DNA from: Prevotellaceae bacterium
GTDB lineage: Bacteria > Bacteroidota > Bacteroidia > Bacteroidales > UBA932
Length of the DNA: 6,420 nt
NCBI GenBank assembly: GCA_031257455.1
Contig: JAIROQ010000129.1
Span: forward strand, 1 to 6,420
Direction: 5' to 3'
A program made the position numbers and the translations under genes. The notes under the pieces are model-generated. The model saw nothing but the letters and a program-made list of their open reading frames with translations. It was not told where the DNA came from and ran no database searches. Shown piece after piece: positions 1 to 5,556 of the stretch; within the stretch, counting starts at the first letter, position 1, and each line of letters starts with the position of its first letter.

Positions 1-221
1 AGCACGGTTTCTACGTCGAACAGCAGGAACAAAATAGCAAACAGGTAATACCCCGCATGAAACTGCATCCATGAATGGCCGCGCGTGGGGATGCCACATT
101 CATAGGCTTCCGCTTTTTGCTTATTATAAGAACGCGGAGAAATGAGCCGCGCAATAACCATCGCCGCAACCACCAGCGCTATCGCCGTCAGCAAAACCAC
201 TAAAAATAAGGATAAATTCAT
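1..221 (-). CDS. nuoA: NADH-quinone oxidoreductase subunit A, 5' part (gene runs off the left edge)
   Basis: This is the N-terminal part of NuoA, a small membrane subunit of respiratory complex I, which couples NADH (or other donor) oxidation by quinone to ion translocation. 73 complete codons are visible from ATG at 221. Residues 3-25 form a hydrophobic first membrane span. Residues 38-46 read EAYECGIPT, the hallmark YECG motif of the loop between spans 1 and 2. Residues 58-73 read YYLFAILFLLFDVETV, the strongly conserved start of span 2 with its acidic D69/E71 pair. Family members are about 115-150 aa, so roughly half is present. No Shine-Dalgarno sequence precedes the start, as is normal for Bacteroidota. 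A TAnnTTTG box lies 23 bases upstream, so nuoA probably begins its own transcript, with the remaining nuo genes beyond the window. The operon at 435-3162 points the same way, so read-through is possible. Confidence 0.96.
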   Translation of the reverse strand, partial: MNLSLFLVVLLTAIALVVAAMVIARLISPRSYNKQKAEAYECGIPTRGHSWMQFHAGYYLFAILFLLFDVETV

Positions 222-244
222 AGAAAGTATATATTTTTTGTGCG

Positions 245-252
245 CAAAGATA
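245..252 (-). promoter_or_regulatory. Bacteroidota -7 promoter box upstream of nuoA
   Basis: The minus strand reads TATCTTTG, an exact match to the TAnnTTTG -7 consensus of the primary sigma factor of Bacteroidota. It ends 23 bases before the nuoA ATG, which would give a leader of roughly 15-20 nt. I see no clear TTTG/TTG -33 element at the usual 19-21 bp spacing, so the assignment rests on the -7 box and its position. Confidence 0.6.
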
Positions 253-404
253 ACAAATATTTGCGATTTACGGATGAACTATTTATTACAGGTTTATTGC
301 ATTATTTCAACCGAGCCAACAATTTAAAGTTGTGCATCGAAAGAAATGGCAATGATGAATTGGTTGCCGCCAAAGGGAAGTTCAGCATCAAGCGCACAGC
401 GGCC

Positions 405-436
405 TTAAATCTTTAAATTTTTAAATCTTTAAATCT
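405..436. repeat. Octamer short tandem repeat (AAATCTTT-type) at the radical SAM stop codon
   Basis: AAAT recurs exactly every 8 bases at 407, 415, 423 and 431. The units are AAATCTTT, AAATTTTT, AAATCTTT and AAATCTAT. The last unit overlaps the stop codon (435-437) of the radical SAM gene. No GC-rich terminator stem is visible here, so the tract is better described as an intergenic tandem repeat than a terminator. Confidence 0.75.
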
Positions 437-1220
437 ATTCTGCAATCCGCACCTCTGCGCCCCATGTATTGATAGCGGCGAGTTGCTGCGCAATGGCAAA
501 AAGTTCGTCTTTGGCGAGTTTTTGCAATGATTGGGCGGGCGTATCGCGGTGAATGGTGTAGAGCATGATTTCGCGCGGATGCGTCCGTTGTACGATATCC
601 AACCATTTTCCGATTTCTTCGGGCGTGCTGTTGTCGAATTTTTCGCCGTGGAAGAGGCCGCGCAAGAATAATGTTTGCAGCGTAAACTGCCCGTTGAAGC
701 GTTGCAACTGTTCCGTTATGTAAGCTATGTCATAGTGGCCTTGCGGCCGGTTAATCCGGCGGATGCTGCTTTCTATGGCGGAATCGACTTTCAAAATGGG
801 CTTGTCGGTTTTTTGCAGGGCATGAAAAACCGCATCTTTGTGGAGGTTGGTGGCATTGCTCAGTACGCATATTTTTGCCTGCGGGGCAAGCCGGTTGCGC
901 AGCGCTATGGCATCGTCCATAATTGTGGGAAACTGCGGGTGCAGTGTCGGCTCGCCATTACCGGAGAAAGTAATGGCATCGGGGAGGGCTTTGTCCTGTT
1001 GCATGCGTTGTAATTTCTCCTGTAATGCTTCGCGCACCTGTTCGCGTGTGGGCAGGCGGCGGTCGTTGCGGTGGTCGGCATTCCAGCCGCACTCGCAGTA
1101 GAGGCAATCGAAGTTGCACCATTTCCCGTGCGCCGGAAGCAGGTTTATGCCTAATGAAATGCCCAGCCGGCGGCTTTGCACGGGGCCGAAGATAATATTA
1201 TGAAATAATAGCGTGGCCAT
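435..1220 (-). CDS. Radical SAM protein, COG0731-like Fe-S oxidoreductase
   Basis: The 261-aa product is a cytosolic radical SAM protein. C35, C39 and C42 form the CX3CX2C motif (CNFDCLYC) that binds the [4Fe-4S] cluster used to cleave S-adenosylmethionine, with a further C44 close by. Residues 11-29 (FGPVQSRRLG, then SLGINLLP) are the typical lead-in of the COG0731 group, and S86-P95 (SGNGEPTLHP) is the GGE-like SAM-binding strand. Archaeal and eukaryotic relatives include the wyosine enzyme TYW1, but the bacterial members have no settled substrate, so I assign none. The ATG at 1220 lies inside the 3' end of the amidohydrolase gene (23-base overlap, different frame), which suggests translational coupling. 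It is preferred because the conserved N-terminal motif begins only about 10 residues later and no other nearby start would keep it. It is the last gene of a three-gene operon. Confidence 0.93.
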   Translation of the reverse strand: MATLLFHNIIFGPVQSRRLGISLGINLLPAHGKWCNFDCLYCECGWNADHRNDRRLPTREQVREALQEKLQRMQQDKALPDAITFSGNGEPTLHPQFPTIMDDAIALRNRLAPQAKICVLSNATNLHKDAVFHALQKTDKPILKVDSAIESSIRRINRPQGHYDIAYITEQLQRFNGQFTLQTLFLRGLFHGEKFDNSTPEEIGKWLDIVQRTHPREIMLYTIHRDTPAQSLQKLAKDELFAIAQQLAAINTWGAEVRIAE

Positions 1221-2397
1221 CCGTACCGGCTAATAGGGTTACTTTACTGTCGCTGGTGAGTTGCATATTCGAAAAGTCGATATTTTCTATCAACACAATG
1301 CCCGGGCGTTTGCCCACACACAGGCTACCAAATTCGCGTTCTTTATTCAATGCCCGCGCGCCGTTGAGGGTAGCCCATTGCAGCAGGGCGGGCAGGGGTA
1401 TCTGCGGAAAATGTTTATGGAGCGTTTTTAATTCTTCTATCATCGACAGGCGGCTGTTTGACGCGAGGCTATCCGTGCCGATAGCTACCGGTGCATTCCG
1501 TTTATAGAACAGGTCTGCCGGCGGCAGGCGGCGGCTTATATGCAGGTTGGACGCGGGACAGAGAACCCACGTCAGATAAGGCAACCGGCTGGTTGCGGCT
1601 TCGTAATCTTCCCCGGTAGTGGTTACGTTGTGCACGAATAGCGTGCGCGTCTGCGGCTCGATGTACGGCAGCAGGCGGTAAATGGAATGCGCTCCTGTTA
1701 CGGGCGGCAGGGGATAGCCGTTGCCGGCGAATAATTCGCTCAATGCGCCGCTGCCGGAAAGGAATAATTCATTTTCCTCTTCGCTCTCCTGATTGTGTAC
1801 TGACACTATTCCCGCTTCATTGGCGGCGGCGAAGGCAGCGGCAAGCAGCGGGTCGCTCATGCTGTAAGCCGCGTGGGGCGTAATGCTTGCCGTTAATCCC
1901 ATGGATTGCACGCCGGCGGCCAGCAGGCAGGCTACCTGCCGTTTCTTTTCCCCTGCCGCTTTTTCCAGTCCCGCGAGTTCAATAAATGAATGGTAAAAAA
2001 TGGGACTGCCCTGCTTCACGGCAAAGCTTTCGGCGGTGTTGCAGACGTCTCCGGCGGCGACAATTCCTTCCGCCTGCATTTCGCGGTCGGCGGCGAGCAT
2101 GGCTGCCGACCGTCCGGCTGCCGGCGTCCGGTAACGCGCCGGAGAGTTCATCTGCCGGATAAAACCGGATAATCCGGTATGCGGCGTACAAGTATCTTTC
2201 AGGTGCGATAATTCCAGATGGACATGCGCATTTACAAAACCCGGTACAAGGATACCGTTATAAAATTCCGTGCTTTCGGTTTCGTCTTGCAGGACGCCTG
2301 TTTCCACGATGGTATTTTCATCGTTAAGCGTTACAAAGCCCCTGTGGAGCGGCTTTCCAACAACAGGGAAAAGATAATGTGCAGCAATCCGGCGCAT
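1198..2397 (-). CDS. Metal-dependent amidohydrolase (TIM-barrel, SsnA/cytosine-deaminase-like, COG0402)
   Basis: The 399-aa product has the full ligand pattern of the amidohydrolase superfamily. H58 and H60 lie in the HxH after strand 1 (PGFVNAHVHLE). H175 sits in TPHAAYS. H201 and E204 form the HxxE pair (VSVHNQESEEE). H256 is in FVHN, and D309 is in GTDSLASN. The short N-terminal (about 1-52) and C-terminal (about 355-399) parts fit the small beta-sandwich that caps this barrel. Length and motifs suit the deaminase/chlorohydrolase branch that acts on purine-, pterin- or triazine-like rings. Aminofutalosine deaminase is one relative, but nothing here proves a substrate. The enzyme should be cytosolic. 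The gene begins 9 bases after the lipoprotein gene and overlaps the radical SAM gene by 23 bases, so all three are likely co-transcribed. All expected ligands are present, so I expect it to be active. Confidence 0.93.
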   Translation of the reverse strand: MRRIAAHYLFPVVGKPLHRGFVTLNDENTIVETGVLQDETESTEFYNGILVPGFVNAHVHLELSHLKDTCTPHTGLSGFIRQMNSPARYRTPAAGRSAAMLAADREMQAEGIVAAGDVCNTAESFAVKQGSPIFYHSFIELAGLEKAAGEKKRQVACLLAAGVQSMGLTASITPHAAYSMSDPLLAAAFAAANEAGIVSVHNQESEEENELFLSGSGALSELFAGNGYPLPPVTGAHSIYRLLPYIEPQTRTLFVHNVTTTGEDYEAATSRLPYLTWVLCPASNLHISRRLPPADLFYKRNAPVAIGTDSLASNSRLSMIEELKTLHKHFPQIPLPALLQWATLNGARALNKEREFGSLCVGKRPGIVLIENIDFSNMQLTSDSKVTLLAGTDGHAIIS

Positions 2398-2406
2398 GAA
2401 ATTCAG

Positions 2407-3162
2407 TTACTGTTTTAAGTCGTGAAAAATGGTCCTGGTGGAATCGTTGTCGTAGAGAATGCGTAATTTTTCCATCGTGATATGCTGGGACGCCGGCGTG
2501 GTATCGCGCTTCACATGCAGCCAGTAGCCTTCAAAAGCATAAATGGCGGTATCCTGTACGGAAAACGACAGCGTGTAGGTCTGTGGCGTGTTCGTTCTGG
2601 CGAACAGCAACGACTTTTTGTTAATCGTATCACGTGGCAGGCTGTCGATACCCGCGAGGAAATAACCGGTCATTCCCGTTTGTTGCGTAGAATCATTGTC
2701 CGGCAACGTAACAACGGCTTTCAGCGTATAATTGCCGGTCATTTTCACCGGCAGGAAAAAGAACCTTGTCTGTGGCGTCTGCACGCTGTCAATCGCTATC
2801 CGGGATGCGCCTTTCCACCGGTTTTGCGCCTGTTCCCGTTCCTCTATACTGTTTTCATAAACGTCTATATATTCCTGCATGCGCCCTTTAATTTTCTCGT
2901 ACAAATCCTTCATCTTTTTCGGATGCGCCGCATAATATTGCAAAGTCGCATCGAATTGCGCCTGCGAAACGCGGTGTTTTTCCAGCAGCGACAGCGCAAG
3001 TGACAGGGAATCCCGCTCTGCTGCCGGCCATTCGTTCGGCAGGTTTTGGTACAAATAGAAATCCGCCAGCAGGGCGACCGTCTTTTTTTCGGATAACCGG
3101 CCACATGCCGCCATCAAAAAGGCAAACAGGAGGAATAAGAGGACAGGAATTTTCGTTTTCAT
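2407..3162 (-). CDS. DUF4296-type lipoprotein
   Basis: The 251-aa product starts with an unmistakable lipoprotein signal peptide. K2-K4 is followed by a hydrophobic stretch and the lipobox LMAAC, with C20 as the predicted lipidated residue. Residues about 24-115 are helical and match what I know of the DUF4296 family: a conserved N-terminal helix, then HRVSQAQFDATLQYY at 63-77 and a repeating YEKIKGRMQEYIDVYEN helix. Residues 125-250 look beta-rich, with alternating polar and hydrophobic residues, suggesting an extracytoplasmic beta domain. Function is unknown; DUF4296 proteins are found across Bacteroidota. The frame stays open to an upstream ATG at 3408, but that extension reads through the 42-bp repeats and would bury the signal peptide, so the ATG at 3162 is chosen. 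A -7 box sits 4 bases before this ATG. It is the first gene of the operon. Confidence 0.88.
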   Translation of the reverse strand: MKTKIPVLLFLLFAFLMAACGRLSEKKTVALLADFYLYQNLPNEWPAAERDSLSLALSLLEKHRVSQAQFDATLQYYAAHPKKMKDLYEKIKGRMQEYIDVYENSIEEREQAQNRWKGASRIAIDSVQTPQTRFFFLPVKMTGNYTLKAVVTLPDNDSTQQTGMTGYFLAGIDSLPRDTINKKSLLFARTNTPQTYTLSFSVQDTAIYAFEGYWLHVKRDTTPASQHITMEKLRILYDNDSTRTIFHDLKQ

Positions 3163-3166
3163 GCCA

Positions 3167-3174
3167 CAAAGATA
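3167..3174 (-). promoter_or_regulatory. -7 promoter box almost touching the DUF4296 start codon
   Basis: The minus strand reads TATCTTTG, then TGGC, then ATG. The box is identical to the one before nuoA and matches TAnnTTTG. Transcription would begin within a few bases of the start codon, giving a leaderless or nearly leaderless mRNA. No good -33 element is visible. Confidence 0.5.
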
Positions 3175-3247
3175 CGAAAAAATGACAGGACGATGCGGCG
3201 AGGTAACAGGATAAACATACGAAAAGCAACTGGCCACCGTCTGCGCC

Positions 3248-3404
3248 GCGCCGTGCGGGACGCAAAAACAACCGTGTTGTGATGCCCCCGCGACCTGCGG
3301 GACGCAAAAATAGCATGTAGTTTTTGCCGCCGCGACCTGCGGGGCGCAAAAATAGCATGTAGTTTTTGTCCCCACGACCTGCAGGAGGGAAATTACACCA
3401 TGTG
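3248..3404. repeat. 42-bp tandem repeat array A
   Basis: Units start at 3248, 3290, 3332 and 3374, an exact 42-base period. Units 2 and 3 differ at only three positions (39/42 identical). Unit 1 is diverged, and unit 4 is truncated to 31 bases with only its first dozen conserved. Each good unit contains two small palindromes: CCGC-GACCT-GCGG, and CAAAAA-TAG-CATG-TAG-TTTTTG. The minus strand of the second includes TATTTTTG, a match to the -7 box consensus pointing at the DUF4296 gene. There are no unique spacers, so it is not a CRISPR array. Confidence 0.85.
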
Positions 3405-3537
3405 GCAACCGTCCCCGAAGCCCTTCGGAGGACTTTCAACACGTGTAGCAACCTTCCCGGATCCCTGCAGACGACTTGCAACACGTGTAGCAACCGTCCC
3501 GAAGGGCTTCGGCATACTTTCAGCAGGTGTTGCAACC
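3405..3537. repeat. 42-bp tandem repeat array B
   Basis: GCAACC recurs at 3405, 3448, 3490 and 3532, giving units of 43, 42 and 42 bases and a fourth that is barely started. Units 1 and 3 share GCAACCGTCCC, a CCGAAG/CTTCGG palindrome, ACTTTCA and GTGT. The palindrome core is CCC in unit 1 and GGG in unit 3, so the core appears flipped. Units 1 and 2 end with the palindromic ACACGTGT. The unit sequence is unlike array A although the period is the same. Confidence 0.75.
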
Positions 3538-3612
3538 ACTATTCGGGGGACAGGGACGGGCGTTTGTCCGGCGCGATGGCTACTATCCGCCCCAACTGCC
3601 TGCGTTTTGGAG

Positions 3613-3689
3613 CAGATTTCTCCACTCCGCGCACTCATTCTTCGTGCGCGGAGCCTGCCCCGAGCGCAGTCGAGGGGGTCGAAATGACG
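3613..3689. repeat. Half copy of a dispersed palindromic element, with a 10-bp hairpin
   Basis: CAGATTTCTCCACT (3613-3626) and GGTCGAAATGACG (3677-3689) correspond to the two right-hand arms of the inverted-repeat element at 5722-5856, each with one mismatch. Between them, CTCCGCGCAC (3625-3634) pairs perfectly with GTGCGCGGAG (3644-3653) around a 9-base loop. The left-hand arms seen at 5722-5760 are absent, so this is a solo right half. Confidence 0.75.
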
Positions 3690-3734
3690 GCGCTTGTTAG
3701 TCGTAAGTCATAAGTCGTAAGTCGCGACAAGCGC
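3690..3734. repeat. Heptamer tract (TAAGTCG) bracketed by an 8-bp inverted repeat
   Basis: Units at 3697-3703 (TTAGTCG), 3704-3710 (TAAGTCA), 3711-3717 and 3718-3724 (TAAGTCG) have an exact period of 7. The tract is enclosed by GCGCTTGT (3690-3697) and ACAAGCGC (3727-3734), perfect inverted repeats. The tail TAAGTCGCGACAAGCGCA (3718-3735) recurs identically at 5527-5544. Confidence 0.8.
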
Positions 3735-3748
3735 AGGGGTGCAAGCGC

Positions 3749-3776
3749 TTTTAACTTTTAGTTCTTAACTACTAAC
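3749..3776. repeat. Heptamer tract (TTTTAAC-type)
   Basis: Four units of exactly 7 bases: TTTTAAC, TTTTAGT, TCTTAAC, TACTAAC. It lies 14 bases beyond the preceding heptamer tract, the same arrangement of two unlike tracts seen at 5513-5591. Confidence 0.7.
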
Positions 3777-3927
3777 TTCTCTATCGCCGCCCATAGTAGC
3801 TGTACCCATTGTGCGCCGTGCGGGTGGGTTGTTGTGTATAGCAAAAGCAATTGTATTTTCAGCCGGATTGTTCGTAGTTTCTTCATATTTGGTTTTTTTT
3901 AGTATTTTTGCAACCGCTTTAATATAA

Positions 3928-3987
3928 AAGGTGCCTCTGCACCAAAAAGGATTATAGCTCCTCTTTTTCGTGGTGCATCGGCACCTT
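3928..3987 (-). terminator. Long inverted repeat, candidate terminator for the secreted-protein transcript
   Basis: On the minus strand AAGGTGCC pairs with GGCACCTT, TGCACC with GGTGCA, AAAAA with TTTTT and GGA with TCC, about 22 pairs with small bulges around a 7-base loop. The 3' flank reads TTTTATATT, as expected of an intrinsic terminator in that direction. The plus-strand flank (AACCGTCC) is not U-rich. The distance from the stop at 4189 is about 200 nt, which is long. Each arm can also fold alone into a GGTGC/GCACC mini-hairpin with a tetraloop, so alternative structures are possible. Confidence 0.45.
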
Positions 3988-4030
3988 AACCGTCCGATAG
4001 TGTTTGAGTCTCTTTATTGGACGGAGGAAA

Positions 4031-4066
4031 ACAGGGGCTATATTTAGTTTACCCCTGTATTATTTT
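4031..4066. terminator. Hairpin with T-rich flanks, possibly a bidirectional terminator
   Basis: ACAGGGG (4031-4037) pairs perfectly with CCCCTGT (4052-4058) around a 14-base AT-rich loop. On the plus strand it is followed by ATTATTTTT. On the minus strand the last stem T continues into TTTT and then CC. It lies 130-160 nt downstream of the secreted-protein stop, upstream of the longer hairpin at 3928-3987 in that direction. Confidence 0.4.
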
Positions 4067-4188
4067 TAAAGAACATTTTATTTTTTCATGGTTGCGCGAT
4101 GAAACCCTGATTATGTCGGGCTATGCAACCACTCACGCTGTGTATTTACAGTATTCTTTTCAACTTTATTTTTTATGTTACTTATCTC

Positions 4189-5382
4189 TTAATTACGTAC
4201 ACATCGTACCTGTAAATAACCGCCATTCCTTGACCACGTAGACCACGTTTCTTTCGAACACGAGGTGTTCCCCTTATAAAAGTAAGGCTGGTTAGTGGCA
4301 TTGCCACCAGATACGATTACGTCGTGTTTCCAACTCCCACCGTCCCCAAAACCGAGAGTTGTATAGACCTTGTTCATGCACAATCCTTCATCACATGTTG
4401 GGTAGCGCCAGCCGCCAGGGCAAAGGTAATCTTCACCACCGTAGGATGTGAGTGTACCTTGATTGGCTGCTTTAATTTCTATGCCACAGCCCGTATAGGT
4501 TGATGCTTGGTCTGCGACTAAATCCCGGCAATAGCTACCAATCAACGTTAAGCCGGAAGCACAATTACAAGAATTTAGCAACTCATCTCTTCCACTGCTA
4601 TTCGTTACAGCGGCGGTTACCGTTGTACGGTCAGACGAAACACAGCCTGTATAAAGATGGCGGGAAGCTGCATAATAATCTGTGGTGGTAGAAATAGCGG
4701 GTGTCGTTAATGTAGTAACTCCCGTACCATTTGCGACTATTGTACTCCCCGACGCAGTAGTATACCAATCAATGGTGCAATTTGCAGGAGGAGTTGCGCT
4801 GACAGTTACCGTACCGGCATTGCATCTCGACCCATTGGTACTGCTTGTTGGTGCAGATAATTCCTCAACTAATCCGGGACATCCGGTAGCGTCCGTAATG
4901 GAAGTAATACACGTGCCTGCGCCGAAAGTATCGGCATTGACGGTTTGGCTGCCGTTAATCGTAAATGGCTTTGTGCCGCGCAAGGCATATCCGCTGCCGG
5001 CATTCACCACCGCTTTCGGCGGGGCGTCGCTGCCGTACACGCACCAGTTGAATTGGCCGGGGACGTTATTCAACGTAGCGGTTACGGTCGTGGGATTAGT
5101 GGTTACATAAAAGCCGCGCGTATTGCCGGAAACAGTAAGTATGCTGCCGACGTTAGCCGTCGCCTCGCTGATAACAGCTTTTTCAAATGTACCAGGCGAA
5201 GTACCGGTAATGGGCGATAAATCTATCCATACCCACACGCGGTCGACGCCAGCATCGCCCGGCCATGACACGCTAAAGGTTACTATTTTGTTGGAGTAGT
5301 CTACGCTCAATGGCGTAACGGTAACCGCTGCGCTTGCGGTCATGCTTGCAAGCAAAGCAAAAAGAAAGAAAATTTTTTTCAT
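4189..5382 (-). CDS. Secreted cysteine-rich protein with an Ig-like (CHU_C/Ig_7-type) domain
   Basis: The 397-aa product has a classical signal peptide (MKKIFFLFALLASMTASA, cleavage near residue 18) and no lipobox. Residues 20-160 form a beta-rich region with WPGD..VDRVWVWIDLSP and FNWCVYGSD..P that I recognise only as the kind seen in large Bacteroidota paralogue families. Residues about 187-258 resemble the CHU_C-associated Ig-like domain: CNAGTVTVSA, CTIDWYTTASG, TTPAISTTTDYYAAS, then TGCVSS and a closing strand. Residues 270-397 are cysteine-rich (C272, C274, C285, C299, C321, C330, C335, C375, C394). With CPGGWRYPT and the ending VRCVRN they recall the Fibrobacter succinogenes major paralogous/DUF1566 C-terminal region. 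No type IX secretion C-terminal domain is obvious. It begins 12 bases after the 38-codon gene. A cell-surface or extracellular role is likely; a specific function is not known. Confidence 0.85.
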   Translation of the reverse strand: MKKIFFLFALLASMTASAAVTVTPLSVDYSNKIVTFSVSWPGDAGVDRVWVWIDLSPITGTSPGTFEKAVISEATANVGSILTVSGNTRGFYVTTNPTTVTATLNNVPGQFNWCVYGSDAPPKAVVNAGSGYALRGTKPFTINGSQTVNADTFGAGTCITSITDATGCPGLVEELSAPTSSTNGSRCNAGTVTVSATPPANCTIDWYTTASGSTIVANGTGVTTLTTPAISTTTDYYAASRHLYTGCVSSDRTTVTAAVTNSSGRDELLNSCNCASGLTLIGSYCRDLVADQASTYTGCGIEIKAANQGTLTSYGGEDYLCPGGWRYPTCDEGLCMNKVYTTLGFGDGGSWKHDVIVSGGNATNQPYFYKGNTSCSKETWSTWSRNGGYLQVRCVRN

Positions 5383-5394
5383 GATTTTTTATTG

Positions 5395-5511
5395 TTAGTT
5401 TATAAATTTCCGAATAATGGTCAGGGTAAATAATATCACGACGGCGGCTATCACCAGCCCAAACCCTATAATAAATACTATGCGCAAAAAGTTTTTCAGT
5501 TTCAGTTTCAT
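5395..5511 (-). CDS. 38-aa single-span membrane microprotein
   Basis: From ATG at 5511 to TAA at 5395 the minus strand encodes 38 residues: a basic start (MKLKLKNFLR), an uninterrupted hydrophobic stretch at about 11-32 (VFIIGFGLVIAAVVILF and onward), and a basic tail IIRKFIN. By the positive-inside tendency topology is ambiguous, since both ends are positively charged. The charged-hydrophobic-charged layout, the AT-rich ATG context and the 12-base gap to the secreted-protein gene support a real gene rather than chance. I do not recognise a family. Its start codon lies one base from a heptamer repeat tract (5513-5533), and no TAnnTTTG box is visible there, so any promoter must lie further upstream or be non-canonical. 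A role as partner or regulator of the downstream secreted protein is only a guess from co-orientation. Confidence 0.55.
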   Translation of the reverse strand: MKLKLKNFLRIVFIIGFGLVIAAVVILFTLTIIRKFIN

Positions 5512-5512
5512 T

Positions 5513-5543
5513 TTAGTTGTAAGTTGTAAGTCGCGACAAGCGC
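5513..5543. repeat. Heptamer tract (TAAGTTG/TAAGTCG) plus conserved CGACAAGCGC tail
   Basis: Units TTAGTTG (5513-5519), TAAGTTG (5520-5526) and TAAGTCG (5527-5533) run straight into CGACAAGCGC. The last 18 bases with the following A (TAAGTCGCGACAAGCGCA, 5527-5544) are identical to 3718-3735. The tract ends one base short of the start codon of the 38-aa gene. Confidence 0.75.
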
Positions 5544-5556
5544 ACCGGCGTCAGCC

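Larger units (their letters stand above)
3163..4188. other. Gene-free, repeat-dense spacer
   Basis: About 1 kb separates the DUF4296 gene from the stop of the secreted-protein gene. Open frames here (for example on plus 3366-3713 and minus 3393-3638) owe their length to the 42-bp repeats, whose period is divisible by three, and show no protein-like features. In order the spacer holds a promoter box, two 42-bp tandem arrays, a 10-bp perfect hairpin, a half copy of a dispersed inverted repeat, two heptamer tracts, and a run of hairpins at 3928-4131. Confidence 0.75.

Noticed and set aside
142..327. 61-aa plus-strand open frame at the left edge.
   Set aside because: It is antisense to the well-conserved nuoA start and runs across its promoter.
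3163..3408. In-frame N-terminal extension of the DUF4296 protein to an ATG at 3408, containing a 14-residue repeat (TTCYFCVPQVAG-like).
   Set aside because: The extension is translation of the 42-bp tandem array, it would place the lipoprotein signal peptide internally, and a promoter box lies just before the ATG at 3162.
3248..3537. CRISPR array.
   Set aside because: The whole 42-base unit is repeated with no unique spacers, units decay along the array, and there are no cas genes in the window.
3366..3713. Plus-strand open frame with 14-residue repeats (NTCSN motifs).
   Set aside because: The periodicity and openness follow from the 42-bp repeat being divisible by three. The other strand is also open with a different 14-residue repeat, and there are no start signals or domain features.
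3928..4066. Integron attC site or known riboswitch.
   Set aside because: No core-site RYYYAAC/GTTRRRY pair at the arms, and no riboswitch consensus that I recognise; the folds are better explained as terminator-like or unclassified RNA structure.
4017..4241. 74-aa plus-strand open frame.
   Set aside because: It overlaps the 3' end of the secreted-protein gene and the hairpin cluster, with no family features; a chance frame in AT-rich DNA.
4682..5110. 142-aa plus-strand open frame.
   Set aside because: It lies wholly antisense to the secreted-protein gene, whose signal peptide and domains are clear; it is a shadow frame.
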